From Dipetalonema caudispina (Eukaryota; Nematoda; Chromadorea; Rhabditida; Onchocercidae), in NCBI GenBank assembly GCA_013365325.1, contig JABVXV010000173.1, positions 1 to 64,000 of the forward strand: a stretch of 64,000 nucleotides of DNA, in the 5' to 3' direction. The position numbers and the translations under genes are program-made. Below the pieces are notes generated by a model. That model made no database searches. It had not been told where the DNA came from and worked only from the letters and a program-made list of their open reading frames with translations. Shown piece after piece: positions 15,001 through 26,756 of the stretch (the stretch's first letter is position 1; each line of letters begins with the position of its first letter).

Positions 15001-18000
15001 TTAAATCACGCGAAGAATTGTTACTGCAACCGCAAACTGCAGCAGAGCATGAAAATGATCTCAATAGCTCCAGTTCTAGTTCCAGTTCAGGGACTGATTC
15101 GTCATCAGATTCGGATTTCAGTTCGGATGATGAGCTTCAAGATGTATGAATTTTCTAGCTTTGGTCGATCAGAATTACGTGGGACGGAAGGGAATGTCGT
15201 ATGGGAAATTTCGAAGGATTTTTTCTTCAATAGGATTTGTTAACTTGTTACACATGAATAACTTAACGTTCTTTTGTTATTTTAATTTTTGTTTTCAGAA
15301 TGAACAAGATGGAGAAAGGCGAAGAAATTCGACAGAAAGTACACAATCAGTGAATTTGGCTGGGGTAAGTTTTTAAAAAAACTCGTTGCAACTAAAGTAT
15401 TTGTGAAAGTTGCGTTACAATAGAATTTAAATAACTTCTCATCAGTAGTTTACCTTGTCCAAAATAAAGGTAAATACTAATTGGATATGGTGAGAAAATA
15501 CCCTTGCAAAATTTGTTTAACACTGATTAATTGTTTTAGTTGAATTGTGATTATTCATTTAGACGCAATCATTAACAGTACTAGAGGCTTTTTGATAGAG
15601 CATGGTATAGGCCGGTGATGTTAACTTACATCCCCACAACTATATTGTGTTGCATATCACAACTCTTATGCTTATGATGTGTATTTGTCCGTTGCACTGA
15701 AAAATATCCGTAGAGACGCGTAGAACATTTAGAGAAGAATATTATTTTAAAATAAGTTATTTTTAACACTTTTCGCCGTTTATTCAAGCTGTTCCAGGGT
15801 AGACGAAAACGTACTCGACCTCATCTTAAAGATGGTAGTTCTATGTCAAATGGTGGAAATGTAATCTCACCTCATGAAATTATCGAAATTGTAAATGTCA
15901 ACGCATTAGCTGTGAATAACGGTGCAGGTGGGTTTTTTAGGCTATTTTTTTGTAATTTATTTAATCTTAGTAATCAATTTGAGGAATTGGTTAGGAATAG
16001 AAATGAGCAATGAGGGTAATTTTTCTTAATAAAAAAAGACTTAACTTTTTTCTATTGCAGTAAATGATTTTGCAGATATTACTAATAACATTTACCATTT
16101 ATTTTTAATTTGTACATTGAAGCATAGCATCCTGATTACGCTATTTTTATTCGTTATTGGGAGGCTCTTCCTTTTTACTTTTAGCTGTATTTGAATTGCC
16201 AGGTTAGTTAAAGATTACTTGACAAACCGATTAATCGACTTTCGGAGTAGCTTCTCAAGTTAGAGACTGTGCTAAATTTTTTCCTGACAGCTTCTCAGTG
16301 GAATAGTGTATTTATTCTTGTAGGTGCAAAAAGAAAAGAAGCCATTTTTCGGAATATAAACCACCATATTTAGCGAGATATGCAGTGAGATGTAGGATTA
16401 TTTATACTATTTTATTCGGTGGTCGACAGTATTAACAGCGTTTAGTAAAAGCTTAAGAGAAGAAAATTATTGTTTTTATTAAAGCCACTAGTTATTAGTT
16501 CATTTTCTATTTCCACCTGGATTTGTGTGATATAAAAAAATGTGACTATTTTAAATATTCTATAATCATTTTATAAAATTTTTACAATGTATCATATCTT
16601 GTCATTTTTTGTTTATCACATTTTCAGCCTCTTCAAATTTCAATGCCGTGTGTAACATTTGCTGCTAAATTTAAGTGCAGTTTTTTTGGTAGTTCATTTC
16701 AGGAGCTGTATTCAGTCCTGCCAGAAGTCATGTCCGAAACAGTTCAATATCATCAATCCAAAGTCAAATTAGTCAACAGCAACAAGCTGGAATTGCATCA
16801 CGGAAAACCCCGCCGAAGCAAATTTCCACAAGTAAAAGTAATTCTGTACATATCTATTGTACAAAAATTTACATGTTTTCACATTACACTTTTTTAATTA
16901 GTTAGAAGGAACTTCCTTAGATATAATAAAATTAAGTTTTATCTTTGCCTTGTACTATTTCGTGCCAATTTTCATGTTTAGCATTATTAAGACTACTAAA
17001 CACTTGTTAATATTCTTAGAATTGTTAGTCTGAAATTTTTAAATTTAGTCTTGAAGTTTGAAATTTAAAATGCTAAGAGCGGACTTACGCAAATATTTTT
17101 TCACTTCACAGTGATTACTTTAGCTAATTAGTTAAGTTGTTTAATATTGAGAAATAAAATAAATACACGAGTTATTCAAAATTTTAGAAGAACGTATTAC
17201 TCATCGGGAAACTTGTGCATCACTATCTAATTGTGTTTGTGGGATAATGAAAGGTAAAAGTTTGCAACGTAAATTCGATTCATCCGATCATGGCAGTAAG
17301 TCTGCACCTCCATCACTTTCCAGAATGGTTACAATAGCCGGACAAAGCGTTCCTCACATGGTTAGCATCGGAATATTTTCATTTTTTTTTTCCAAGTTTT
17401 GTTTAGTTATACTCTAAATCGGAATTCCACTATTAAAATTGCTTCCTAATCCTACCGACTACTTATGTAATATATATTTTGATAAATCGATAGACAGCTA
17501 GTTGTTGTCTATTTTATTAAATAATCAGAGCTAATTTTAAATTACGATATGTATCTACTTTCTGTCCATTATTAGAGTTGACTCACTCGAATGAAAAACA
17601 GCGTACTACTTTAGCACATGGTAGTTAGTCTTTTGGTAAAACACACAGCAGAAGTTTTGGTAAAATAACATTATTCATAATCACATGAAAATACGTCAAA
17701 AAAAACTTGAGAATCGGAAAAGAAAGCATTAGTGTCATGGTAAGGAGATATTATGTACAGTGAATATTAACATTCTTGGAACTGATAATTTCGAAATTTG
17801 AGGTTAATTTTTTTGATTTAATTTAAAGTGATTGATTGGAAATGTTTTAGCGACCGATCAAATTTCGTCGAAAATTGTATGAATTTTATGTAGCACCGAT
17901 AACAACATTTTGGGCATGGACAATTACTTTTTGTGTATTCTTGTGTTGCTTTGCCTATACATTACTGGTTAGAACAATGATTAGTCCAACATGGTTGGAA

Positions 18001-21000
18001 TGGCTTGTATTTGCATATGTTGCTGCATTTGGTTTAGAACATTTGCGTAAGGTTAGTTTTGTATTATTATCGATATAATTTTAAGTTTTGTAAAATTTAA
18101 ATTTTTTTTAACAGGATTATTGTAGTTTGGATGTTTAAAATGCATTTCGTATTTTAGTTTATCAGAACAAAAATACGGAATTAATGGATTTTGTATGGTC
18201 ATGTCGTGTACTTTTTTTTAAGCTGAATTAAAATTACGGTTCAAGATTACAGGAGTTCCCTTAATTCCATTTAATATACTTACTGATTAAGTGATCAGAC
18301 AGTAAGAAAATCTCTTCTTCGCTTGCCTTTGAGATAGCGAGATGTTGTTCGACTATATTCTGACACTACTCAGCCATTACTGTTTATAGAAAGTAAAACG
18401 TTTCGGAACAGTTCCTTTTCAGTTTGTTATGTCAGAACCGGAATCACTTGCTCAAAAAGCCAAGTATTTTTTCAATAATACCTGGAATTTACTGGCAACG
18501 TTAGCCGTCGCTACATATTTAGTTGGATTTGGATTACGGCTGGATACAAAGCATGAGTCAATAAGGTTAGCATCCATCTATAACTTAGTCAGTGAAATAA
18601 TGGTTCAGTAGATGATTTTTACATCTATTTTCATGGCATATATTTAGGGCAATTGGAAGAGTAGTGTTGGCATGTAATTCGATGCTCTGGTCCATTAAAT
18701 TGTTGGATTTTGTAAGTGTGCATCCTCGTATGGGACCTTATATCACTATGGCTGGGAAAATGGTAAGCTTCGAAGCTGGTGATTCATTTAAAATACTTTT
18801 TTGAGCTTTAATATAATTTCTTGCTTAATTTTATTCCATCTGTGCTAATCGGGATCGTTCGACAGTTTGAATATATAGTTGAGAATAGTATTATTTACTC
18901 AGAATTTTGAATGGAAGGAAAACATGTTTGAAACTAAGTTTTATAATTCTTTTTTTTTAATTTGTAGATACAAAATATGCTCTACATCATCGTACTATTG
19001 TTTGTTTCAATGTTAGCATTCGGTTTGGCTCGCCAATCGATTACTTATCCCAATGAAAGCTGGCATTGGCTTCTTTTACGAAATATCTTTTATAAGCCAT
19101 ATTTTATGCTTTACGGAGAAGTATATGCTGCAGAAATTGATACGTGTGGGGATCGAGGTTTTCTTTCTCCATCACAGTTTTATTTATTTTCAAAGTCATT
19201 CAGCTTTTTGTGACAAGATTGTTTATTCTTTCGATGATTAACTGAAATGAGTGATTATTTGAAGCGTAAAAGTTATCACTGAAAAGTTGATTATAATTTC
19301 AGCTTGGGATACACATATTGAGGAAGGTGTTGCCATCAGTGATCTCTATAATGGAACACGTTTTGGTTAGTATTTGAAATGATACAAAATTATTATACAT
19401 TGATTGCATTATTTAATTCCTTGAAATTAAATATTGATTGCATGTTGATTCTTTAAAAGTGGTTACTGTTCTAGATGAAAAATGTCCGCATGGTTATTGG
19501 GTACCGCCACTGCTTATGACAGGTTTCCTGCTCATTGCTAATATCTTATTGATGAGCATGCTTTTGGCAATTTTCAAGTTTGTCCTCATTATCTTATTTG
19601 AATTCTTTTTTCACAAAAATAACGTCTTGAATGTGTTTTACCAAGTAAAGTAATGATATAAAGTTCGATTTTTTTAAACACTTTGCCCAATAAGTACATT
19701 AATCTTTTTCTTTCTGTTTTCAGTAACATTTTTGAAAAAACAGATCGTGTTTCAAAGGAAATTTGGCTTTTCCAACGTTATCGGCAAGTAATGGAATATG
19801 AAAGTACACCTTTTCTTCCTCCACCGCTTACACCTCTCTATTATTTGTGGATGATTTTCAAATGCATTAAGATTAAAAGGTAATATAGATTCAAAAAAAA
19901 TTTTTATTTCATTCTGTTCTATAATTTTTTCGGGTAAATAACGGCAGTGTTTGAGAGGTTGATATTGATTATTGTTTGATGAAAAGGATACAGTTTGATA
20001 AAATAGTATCATTAGATTAGTTAAGCAAAAAAATTCTCTTTTAAGAGATGTTTCTGAGTCTCATTCATCTTTTTTTTAAATAAATCTTAGATAGTAGCTT
20101 TATTTTCTCCATATCGGAAAAAGATTCCTTCTTACGGAATAATTTGATATTTCAGAAATTGCACAGCAAATTCAAAGCTTGCGACAAAGACGAATTCAAA
20201 ACTTTTTGATTTTGCTTTAAGTAAGTTGCCGTAGTTGTGCAGTGAATCTTAAGCTTGAGATAAAGATGCAAGGATAGCATCTCTTTTATTTCAATAATCC
20301 AATAAAATTACGTAATATTTTAAATTAATGGATGAACATAGGAATATAGAAATCACTGAGTTATTGTTTTCATCTTTAAAAAACCTCTCAAAAAGACAAA
20401 AAGTTACTAGGCTTGTAAAATATTGCACTCAACTTATTTCCTTTCCGTTTCATATTTATTAACTTAATTTTCAATAAAAAATCGTGTATACATGTTTTTA
20501 GTTGGACGTTATGAATTTTTTACGTTAGTATCATTTCTCGGAGAACTACTTCCTGTTTGATAAGTCCTTATAATTTATAGAGTTATTTTTAAATGCTGAT
20601 CAAGTGGAAAAGATACATGATTTTGAAGAAGAATGTATGGGAGATTTAGCTCGTGAAAAAGAATATGAAAGGAGTACATCGACAGAAGAAAGAATTCATC
20701 GAACTGCAGATAGGTAGTGTTATCATTTTCCAGTCTTATCAATATTTCATTATTGTTTACCACCAAAATCGTTATATTCGCTTTTTTTTCTTGTTTTCTG
20801 CTTGCAATGATTAGGGTTATTCAAACTGGAGATGGTCTTACAGAGTTCTTCCAACGAGATGTATAGCTTTCTAATATTCTAGTAAGCCTATGTGTTGAAT
20901 ATATATTCATGACTCTACAGTTCGTTCCTTTTTCTACTTCCGGAAAAAAAAGCTAAACTGTAGAGTTGCGAATTTCTAATATTGTATATCTCATGTTTAT

Positions 21001-24000
21001 GACTTAATTGTACAATTTAAAATCAATTTTCAGAGGGACACTGGTATGTTGTTTATTTTAATTTGCCCACTAATAGGGTTATCAATCATTTTGAAAAAAC
21101 GAAAATTTAAATATCCATTTTTAGTCAGTAAGTTATTGAGATTTCCGTAAAAGAAATTGCAATCCATAAAATCAATAATTTATTCATTACAGAAGTTATT
21201 GATTTTATGGATTAGAGTTCCTTTTACAGTAATCTCTGGAAGGTTAATCTGCTTATATATCCCTAACCATTACATATTGTACACTAAATAATTAGTTTTG
21301 ATGTTCCGAGGAAGATTTTCATTGTATGTATTTCGTATGAGATTAAATTTTCATCTTCTCTTATATTTAGTACAGAATTTTTTCACTAGGACTGAGTGCT
21401 GTCTTATAATTTCTGGAATTTGCAAAAAAAGGGAGTATTTTTTAATTTACGAAAATTATATTTCTGCAGTTTTTGAATATTTCGCTTCATTTTTATAAAA
21501 TTCCACTTTTCGAATTGTTCTCTTTAATACTTGGCATGTTATCACTATTGCCAGTTCTTTTCAGAACTGATCTTATACTTGTCCGATTGAATGATCTTAC
21601 AAGTAAGGAGTCAATTCTCAAAACAACAGTACGTGATTTGGATCATCGTTTGGAGGTCATCGAAAGTAGACAGGTTTCTTTTCATTTCATACTAGATTTA
21701 AATTTCGACTCAACAGCTGTGCTGAAGATCGGGCATAACATTGGTTCGATATTCCGAAATAACTAAAGGTGTTTTATAATGGGATCGTTTTGCTTATTTC
21801 ATTCTTTTGTTAGAGGTATTATTGTATCAATAATCAGCAAATAAGGTATTGTCCGAACATGCCAACATATATTCGTATTTCGATATTGCATACTCTCTAT
21901 CATTTCCATATTTTACGGTAAGGTGATCAATTTGATCATAAATTTTGCAAAAACAAGAATTTACGTTTGAATTTTTTAGTGTTAAAAAAATAAAAGTTTC
22001 TTTCGATTTTTAGCATGAAATGCTTGATTATATGCGCCAAATAGCTAATGCAGCACCGTATCTCTTCCCAAAAGCACCACAGCCGGGCAGCAGCAATTTC
22101 CCTCCAGTACATTTACGGCCTAGCACACCTACGGATGAACGTATTCAAGGGAATTTAGCAGGGGCTATGGATTTAGCTAGTCTCTCGAAAACTGACTACT
22201 TGTCAAGAAAGGAAAGAGTAAGCTTCTTCCTCTTTCATTATTATTTCGTTGAATAGAAAAGCTTGATTATAATTTAGCAAGAAAGATTAGGATATACTTC
22301 GGTTAGCTAGCAGTTTGATCAAGAATGAATGAAGATGGATGACATTGTTATGCGAATCTTTTTTAGGGTTTATTTTCTGTATATTTCTGAAATTTGCAAT
22401 GATTCAAAAAGTGTTTGCACACTATAAAATCGGAGTTGTAGAAATATAGAGCTGATGAATTTTCATTTTTTCAATGATGGAGGAATATACTACTATAGGC
22501 ATGCGTACTAAATTCGTTTCAGTTGGGAACTGAGTCTTTGGGGAATTGTTACGCAGTGAAAGAAGATGACAACAACTTTATTAGTTATGGTATTACTTTG
22601 AAGTCATTCTTAATCTTATCATTACTATCATTATTACTCTTTTACAGTTTATTATAATCATAATCATTTTAATCGTTGTGCCAAGTTCAAGAATACATGT
22701 TATGTATTACAGAATAGTTAGTTAGACTTTACGTGCCGTTTCTATTTTTTGTCTTATCCGTCACTGTGGATAAGGACTTTTTCATTATAGAGGTTATATC
22801 CAATGAATTATGAAATATAACTGAAATGTTCAAAATTATATTATCTGTGATCTTCTATAGTATAACCGCTAATTATAACGGTTGCAAATGGAGAATGATC
22901 AGAAGTGAGGCTCATTAGTAGAAAGAAATGATATGACTTTTTTTTCCTTTTTTTATCATTTTTGATTTTTCCTTTTAAATACTTCTATAATTATGAGGTA
23001 GCTCTTTTGTAGATATTTAAGGAAATAAATGAATAAATTTTCCAGCTTTCCCAGCTGGCCCAAGAAAACGTGCCCGTACAACAACGGTAACAAGTTGTGT
23101 GGAAGTTCACTGTGGCTCACAAACGAATGCGGAAAGGTATGCTAAAGATGAATTCCTATTGAAAATGAAATCCCAGATATTCTTACGACTAAAATTTCCT
23201 GTGCTTTATACTGACGGAACTTATATATGTTTCATCAGAACGAAACTAATGGTATTAGCTGTGAAATTGTTTTTACAATTAAGTTAATGGTCTTGTTAAC
23301 AGCTAGATTCAGACTGTCAGTACCATGTAATTTCATGGTATCGATAGCCTGAACATTTGAGAAATCCTTACTGCACCCCGACATTATCGTTGATCAGGAT
23401 TCATGGATGGATTTTATCATACTGATAAAAGCAATAGTGCATTATTTATAAATTCATTTGTGGTTTGCCAAAGAAGTTTATAATTTACTTGTAGTGGTGG
23501 TTCTGGTCGTTTTGGAAGTCTCTTGTCGCTGAATCCAGCTGTGTTGAATCGTGGGAACGATAATTCTGCACCCAAGAAGAAGAATACGTGGTAAGTGATT
23601 TCTTATCAGTTTCATCGTAATGCTCAGCTAATGGATTAACGTCGTGGATGACCAATTCTATCAGAATGTTGCTCTATCGTAACTGTTTTCAAATTTGAGC
23701 TCATCATTGCCTTTAATTCAGAGCAATCTTCTTTGCTCAAAATCATACTCTTCCTTTTAGTATATTATTAAAACGCCTAAATCTCGTGTCTCTGTCTTTC
23801 TTCGATGCTATTACTTGAAATCTTTTAAGGAAACAGGCCAATCTGTTCCAGTTCTGTAAATTTTATTTTTTCCACAATAGTTTTTGAGAAAAGATTTAGA
23901 TCCTTCTAAATATGCTATTCTCAGTTTATTCCATTATTTCTTTCTTGTTTTAGTATAACAGATAGTGTAAGGCGAGCAAGACGACATGAAGAATATACAT

Positions 24001-25496
24001 CAATAACCGATGCGATTAATTTGGATGATTCTCCGCAGCCTGATAAGGTTTTCGAATTTTTTTTCTAATTATGATGCCTCATGAAAATATGGACTTTCTT
24101 GAAGACTAAATCATGCTTCGGTTTAATTTACTACACTAAAAGTTGCTGTCAGTAGTTTTGGGATGCGAATCGTAGAAGCTGGAAATTCTCATTTCAATTT
24201 TCATTATGTTTTTGTTATGAAGAGTTTTTTGAATTGGGAAATTTTTTTTTTTTTTTTTTATAACTTTAATCGATAGATAAGACATTTTACTGTCAGTAAC
24301 ACACGAATTGGCCACGTTGAGACAAAATAACCATCAGTGAAAGAGTGGACTTCCTCGAGTGACAAACAACGAATATTTGGCTACTATAAATTATTTAATT
24401 TTTTTTCTTTTTTATACTTTAATATTTTGATTTTTTCAGAGCCACTTTTGTGATAGTGATCTTTCCGAAACACATAATGATCACCATGTGGAGAATGATG
24501 ATTTAGATGATGATAACATGGAACCACCATATAGTGGGACAATTACACCAACAACAACCTTACGAAGGGCGAAAGAAAGCTTTTTGCGTCAACAGAATGA
24601 TATTTTTAAGGAATATGAGGAGGTATAAGTTTTTTGTTATTGAAATATTTTGCGAATTTAATTAATGATATTTTCAAAATTTATGGAATTACACGCTTTT
24701 CCAAAGACGAACGATTTTATATGTTCGGTGCTTTTTCTTATGCGAATGAAGAAACCAAACTCTTTTTTACTATCTCATTCTTTGTTAATTACTCCGTCGT
24801 CCGTTATGAATACGAAAAAGATTGTTTTCACAGCATATTCAAATAGGTGCTACTAATATTACTGTTTAACATGACGAAATTCCAATATGACTAGTGATAT
24901 TTAGTAAATGTTTGAGTATAGCATTTCATTTATAGCAAGTTATGGTTACTGGTTCTGGAGAATCAGCTCCGATCAACGAAAGTGATGTTGGAGACGAAAT
25001 GCCGAGTGGCCTTAGTGATATGGGAGATGAATCAAGGATTGTTCTGGGTGATGATGAGCTTCCAGATTCTAGCAAGGTATCATCAATTTTGCTTACTATT
25101 TGTAATATAATTATGTCAGTAATAAGTATTGATTGGACTTTCATGGTTCATTAGTCTTGAAATTAAGGTATATCCTTACATAACTGAGTGATAATTGAAT
25201 GATGCAAAGAATTATATTGCTTATCAGGGATTGTTACGGGACTTTTGTAGTTGATGTATTCTTTTGGTAATATACAAGGTTTCTGAATGTTTGGTGATTT
25301 TTTTCCATTGTAGGAATATATCGAATTTTGCGCTGAACATCATTTAGAAGACGGCTCAATGTCTTCATGTGCTGTAGCATTATCAGATAAGTTGACTTCT
25401 AACACGGAAGCGCAGTCGATACATCCAGTTGTGGAATCTGTTATCTTACCTCCTGATAAGGTAAAAAGCATTGGGATTGATGAATTCCGTCGATGA
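3012..25496 (+). CDS. TRPM-family cation channel (GON-2/GTL type), 5' end incomplete
   Basis: TRPM channels are tetrameric plasma-membrane cation channels; nematode GON-2/GTL proteins carry Mg2+ and Ca2+ in gonad, gut and excretory cells. I trace about 46 exons with compatible phases, giving about 1955 codons to the TGA at 25494. The cytosolic TRPM homology region spans about 7311-14656, with [19 protein letters not shown] and [33 protein letters not shown] is at 14939. S1-S2 lie at 17851-18051, S3-S4 at 18423-18762, S5 and pore at 18968-19157 (pore motif [10 protein letters not shown], acidic filter residue kept), and S6 at 19475-19577. The TRP box follows ([18 protein letters not shown], 19724-19879), then a coiled coil (20581-20713 joined to 21565-21673). 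The tail to the stop is acidic and Ser-rich, with no alpha-kinase domain, unlike vertebrate TRPM6/7. Exons at 3012-3117, 3831-3916 and 6653-6816 join in phase but are less family-diagnostic. No start codon was found. Gene-specific orthology (gon-2, gtl-1 or gtl-2) is not resolved. Confidence 0.93.
4962..5068. repeat. AC/ACAT-rich simple repeat in a TRPM intron
   Basis: Runs of ACAT and AC dinucleotides (ACATACATACAT, ACACACACAC) with small interruptions. It lies in the intron between the TRPM exons at 3831-3916 and 6653-6816. It is complementary in composition to the GT-rich tract about 170 bp downstream. Confidence 0.9.
5241..5368. repeat. GT/GTAT/GCAT-rich simple repeat in a TRPM intron
   Basis: It begins with several GCAT units, then GTAT and GT repeats (TGTGTATGTGTGTGTGTGTGT), and ends near TTCATGCATACAT. 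It lies in the same intron as the AC-rich tract and in opposite sense, so the two could pair in the transcript. Confidence 0.9.
5711..5845 (+). other. Possible Thr-rich cassette exon of the TRPM gene
   Basis: A 135-nt open segment runs from an AG at 5709-5710 to a donor (CCTTTTG|GTAATA). Its phases (2 nt at the start, 1 nt at the end) fit exactly between the TRPM exons at 3831-3916 and 6653-6816, so it could be included or skipped without shifting frame. The product would be rich in Thr, Asn and Ser (for example [19 protein letters not shown]). The acceptor lacks a good pyrimidine tract, and the sequence is partly simple (ACT/ACA triplets), so chance openness is possible. Confidence 0.3.
5850..5868. 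repeat. (TA)n microsatellite
   Basis: Short pure AT-dinucleotide tract directly after the possible cassette exon, inside a TRPM intron. Confidence 0.9.
20815..20866 (+). other. Possible alternative terminal exon of the TRPM gene
   Basis: After the TRP-domain exon ending at 20713 in phase 2, the main path joins 21565, giving TADR followed by [16 protein letters not shown], which aligns with the TRPM coiled coil. A second acceptor (GATTAG) at 20814 is also in the right phase. It would add [16 protein letters not shown] and then a TAG at 20864-20866. Use of this exon would give a channel lacking the coiled coil and the whole long C-terminal tail. The acceptor's pyrimidine tract is broken, so this may equally be intron sequence. 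Confidence 0.35.
21138..21236 (+). repeat. Imperfect hairpin, 41-nt arms, in a TRPM intron
   Basis: Arm 1 (21138-21178) and arm 2 (21196-21236) are inverted copies of each other with a 17-nt loop. By hand alignment, 35 of 41 positions pair, one more is a G-U wobble, and the loop-proximal 18 positions are perfect. It sits between TRPM exons at 20581-20713 and 21565-21673. It could be a miRNA-like precursor or a relic of a short inverted-repeat transposon. Confidence 0.8.
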
Positions 25497-26756
25497 AGTA
25501 TGTCTCACGTCATTGCTCTATGCGAACATCATTTTTCATGTTTATTTTCTCGTTTTGAACTTTATTTAGAAAAGCCTCAAGGAAACTAGTCATTGAACAT
25601 GAATTCCATGTTAAAAATATGAAGTTTCGAAATTACGGCCTAATATGTGATTCAAAATAGGTGATGTTTTATAACAAATTTTGAGATGTTTCGAAATTTC
25701 GAATATTTTGAATATGCTTTATTTGGTTTGTGTCTATGTGTGTTTGTATATGTATGTTCGTATATTTTTCATGAGTTTAGTATATTCTGGAGAACATTTT
25801 GACATGTCGTGAATTTTCGATCGTTTTACATTATTATTTTAAGTCACTATTATTAATAGGGTGCATTATTATCATTTTTTTTATTGTTTATTTCTATGTC
25901 ACTTATCGAAAATTTATCCCTCATTTTTTCCCATCTTTCTTCCTCATTGTGTTTCACTTTAAATTCTTTTAGCAATAGCTAAAATTTGAATTTAAACAAA
26001 AGTTTTCGAATTCGATTCATTCAGGTGAAAATGAGATTGATGCAAGGAAATTTTTTTTGATGAGAAAAATTATCATTCGGATTATTTGGTTGTAAATGTA
26101 TGTGATATTGATATACGCAGGAAGGGGCACATGGAGGTTTCCGGAAATAGGATGTACATGGCACTGGCTGACCTAAGATTGCGCGTGACATTTTTTGGGT
26201 TTATTATTTTTGATAAAATCTCTGTTATAAAATCTCTTTAATATTCTTGCTATTTTCGTACTACAATTGGATGCTCAAATCTTATAAAGGAGTTATTGAA
26301 ATAGAAAGTTCACATTACAAAAAAAAAAAAAAAAAAAAAGAAAGAAAATGTACCCAACTGCTCGATTAAAAGACGAATGAATAAGAAAAGTTTTTCTCAA
26401 TCATATTTCTAGAATTTTTTGACAATTAGATTGTCTTTTTTTCCTTCCATCAATTTTCCATAATTTTTAGAAATATGTCTAAATTTCCTGAATATGGTTT
26501 ATATTTCATCCGTCATTTCTTTTACCTTCTTTTCCTTCCCCCTCTTTCTCTGCTTTATCCCTCATTAATTTATTTATATTATGCTTGTATAATATTTTCC
26601 TACCACTCATATTTTATTGAATAAGAGAAATATTCAATAAATTCTCTGTCTTACCATATAATAAAATAAGACGATATGATGAAGAAGATGTACAGTATTA
26701 AAACTTTTTTTTGCACTAATAATGATTCTTATATAAGAAAAGAATTTTGAGCCAAA
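25497..26756. other. Convergent intergenic region
   Basis: Separates the 3' ends of the plus-strand TRPM gene and the minus-strand cathepsin gene. It holds a 20-nt poly-A run near 26320, T-rich stretches and AATAAA-like hexamers (for example in CAATAAATTC near 26635). No coding exon was recognised. Presumably it contains both 3' UTRs. Confidence 0.6.

Noticed and set aside
16643..16897. Open frame of 84 codons in the TRPM region
   Set aside because: The splice phases of the flanking exons require another frame, which gives a Ser/Gln-rich linker (exon 16703-16831).
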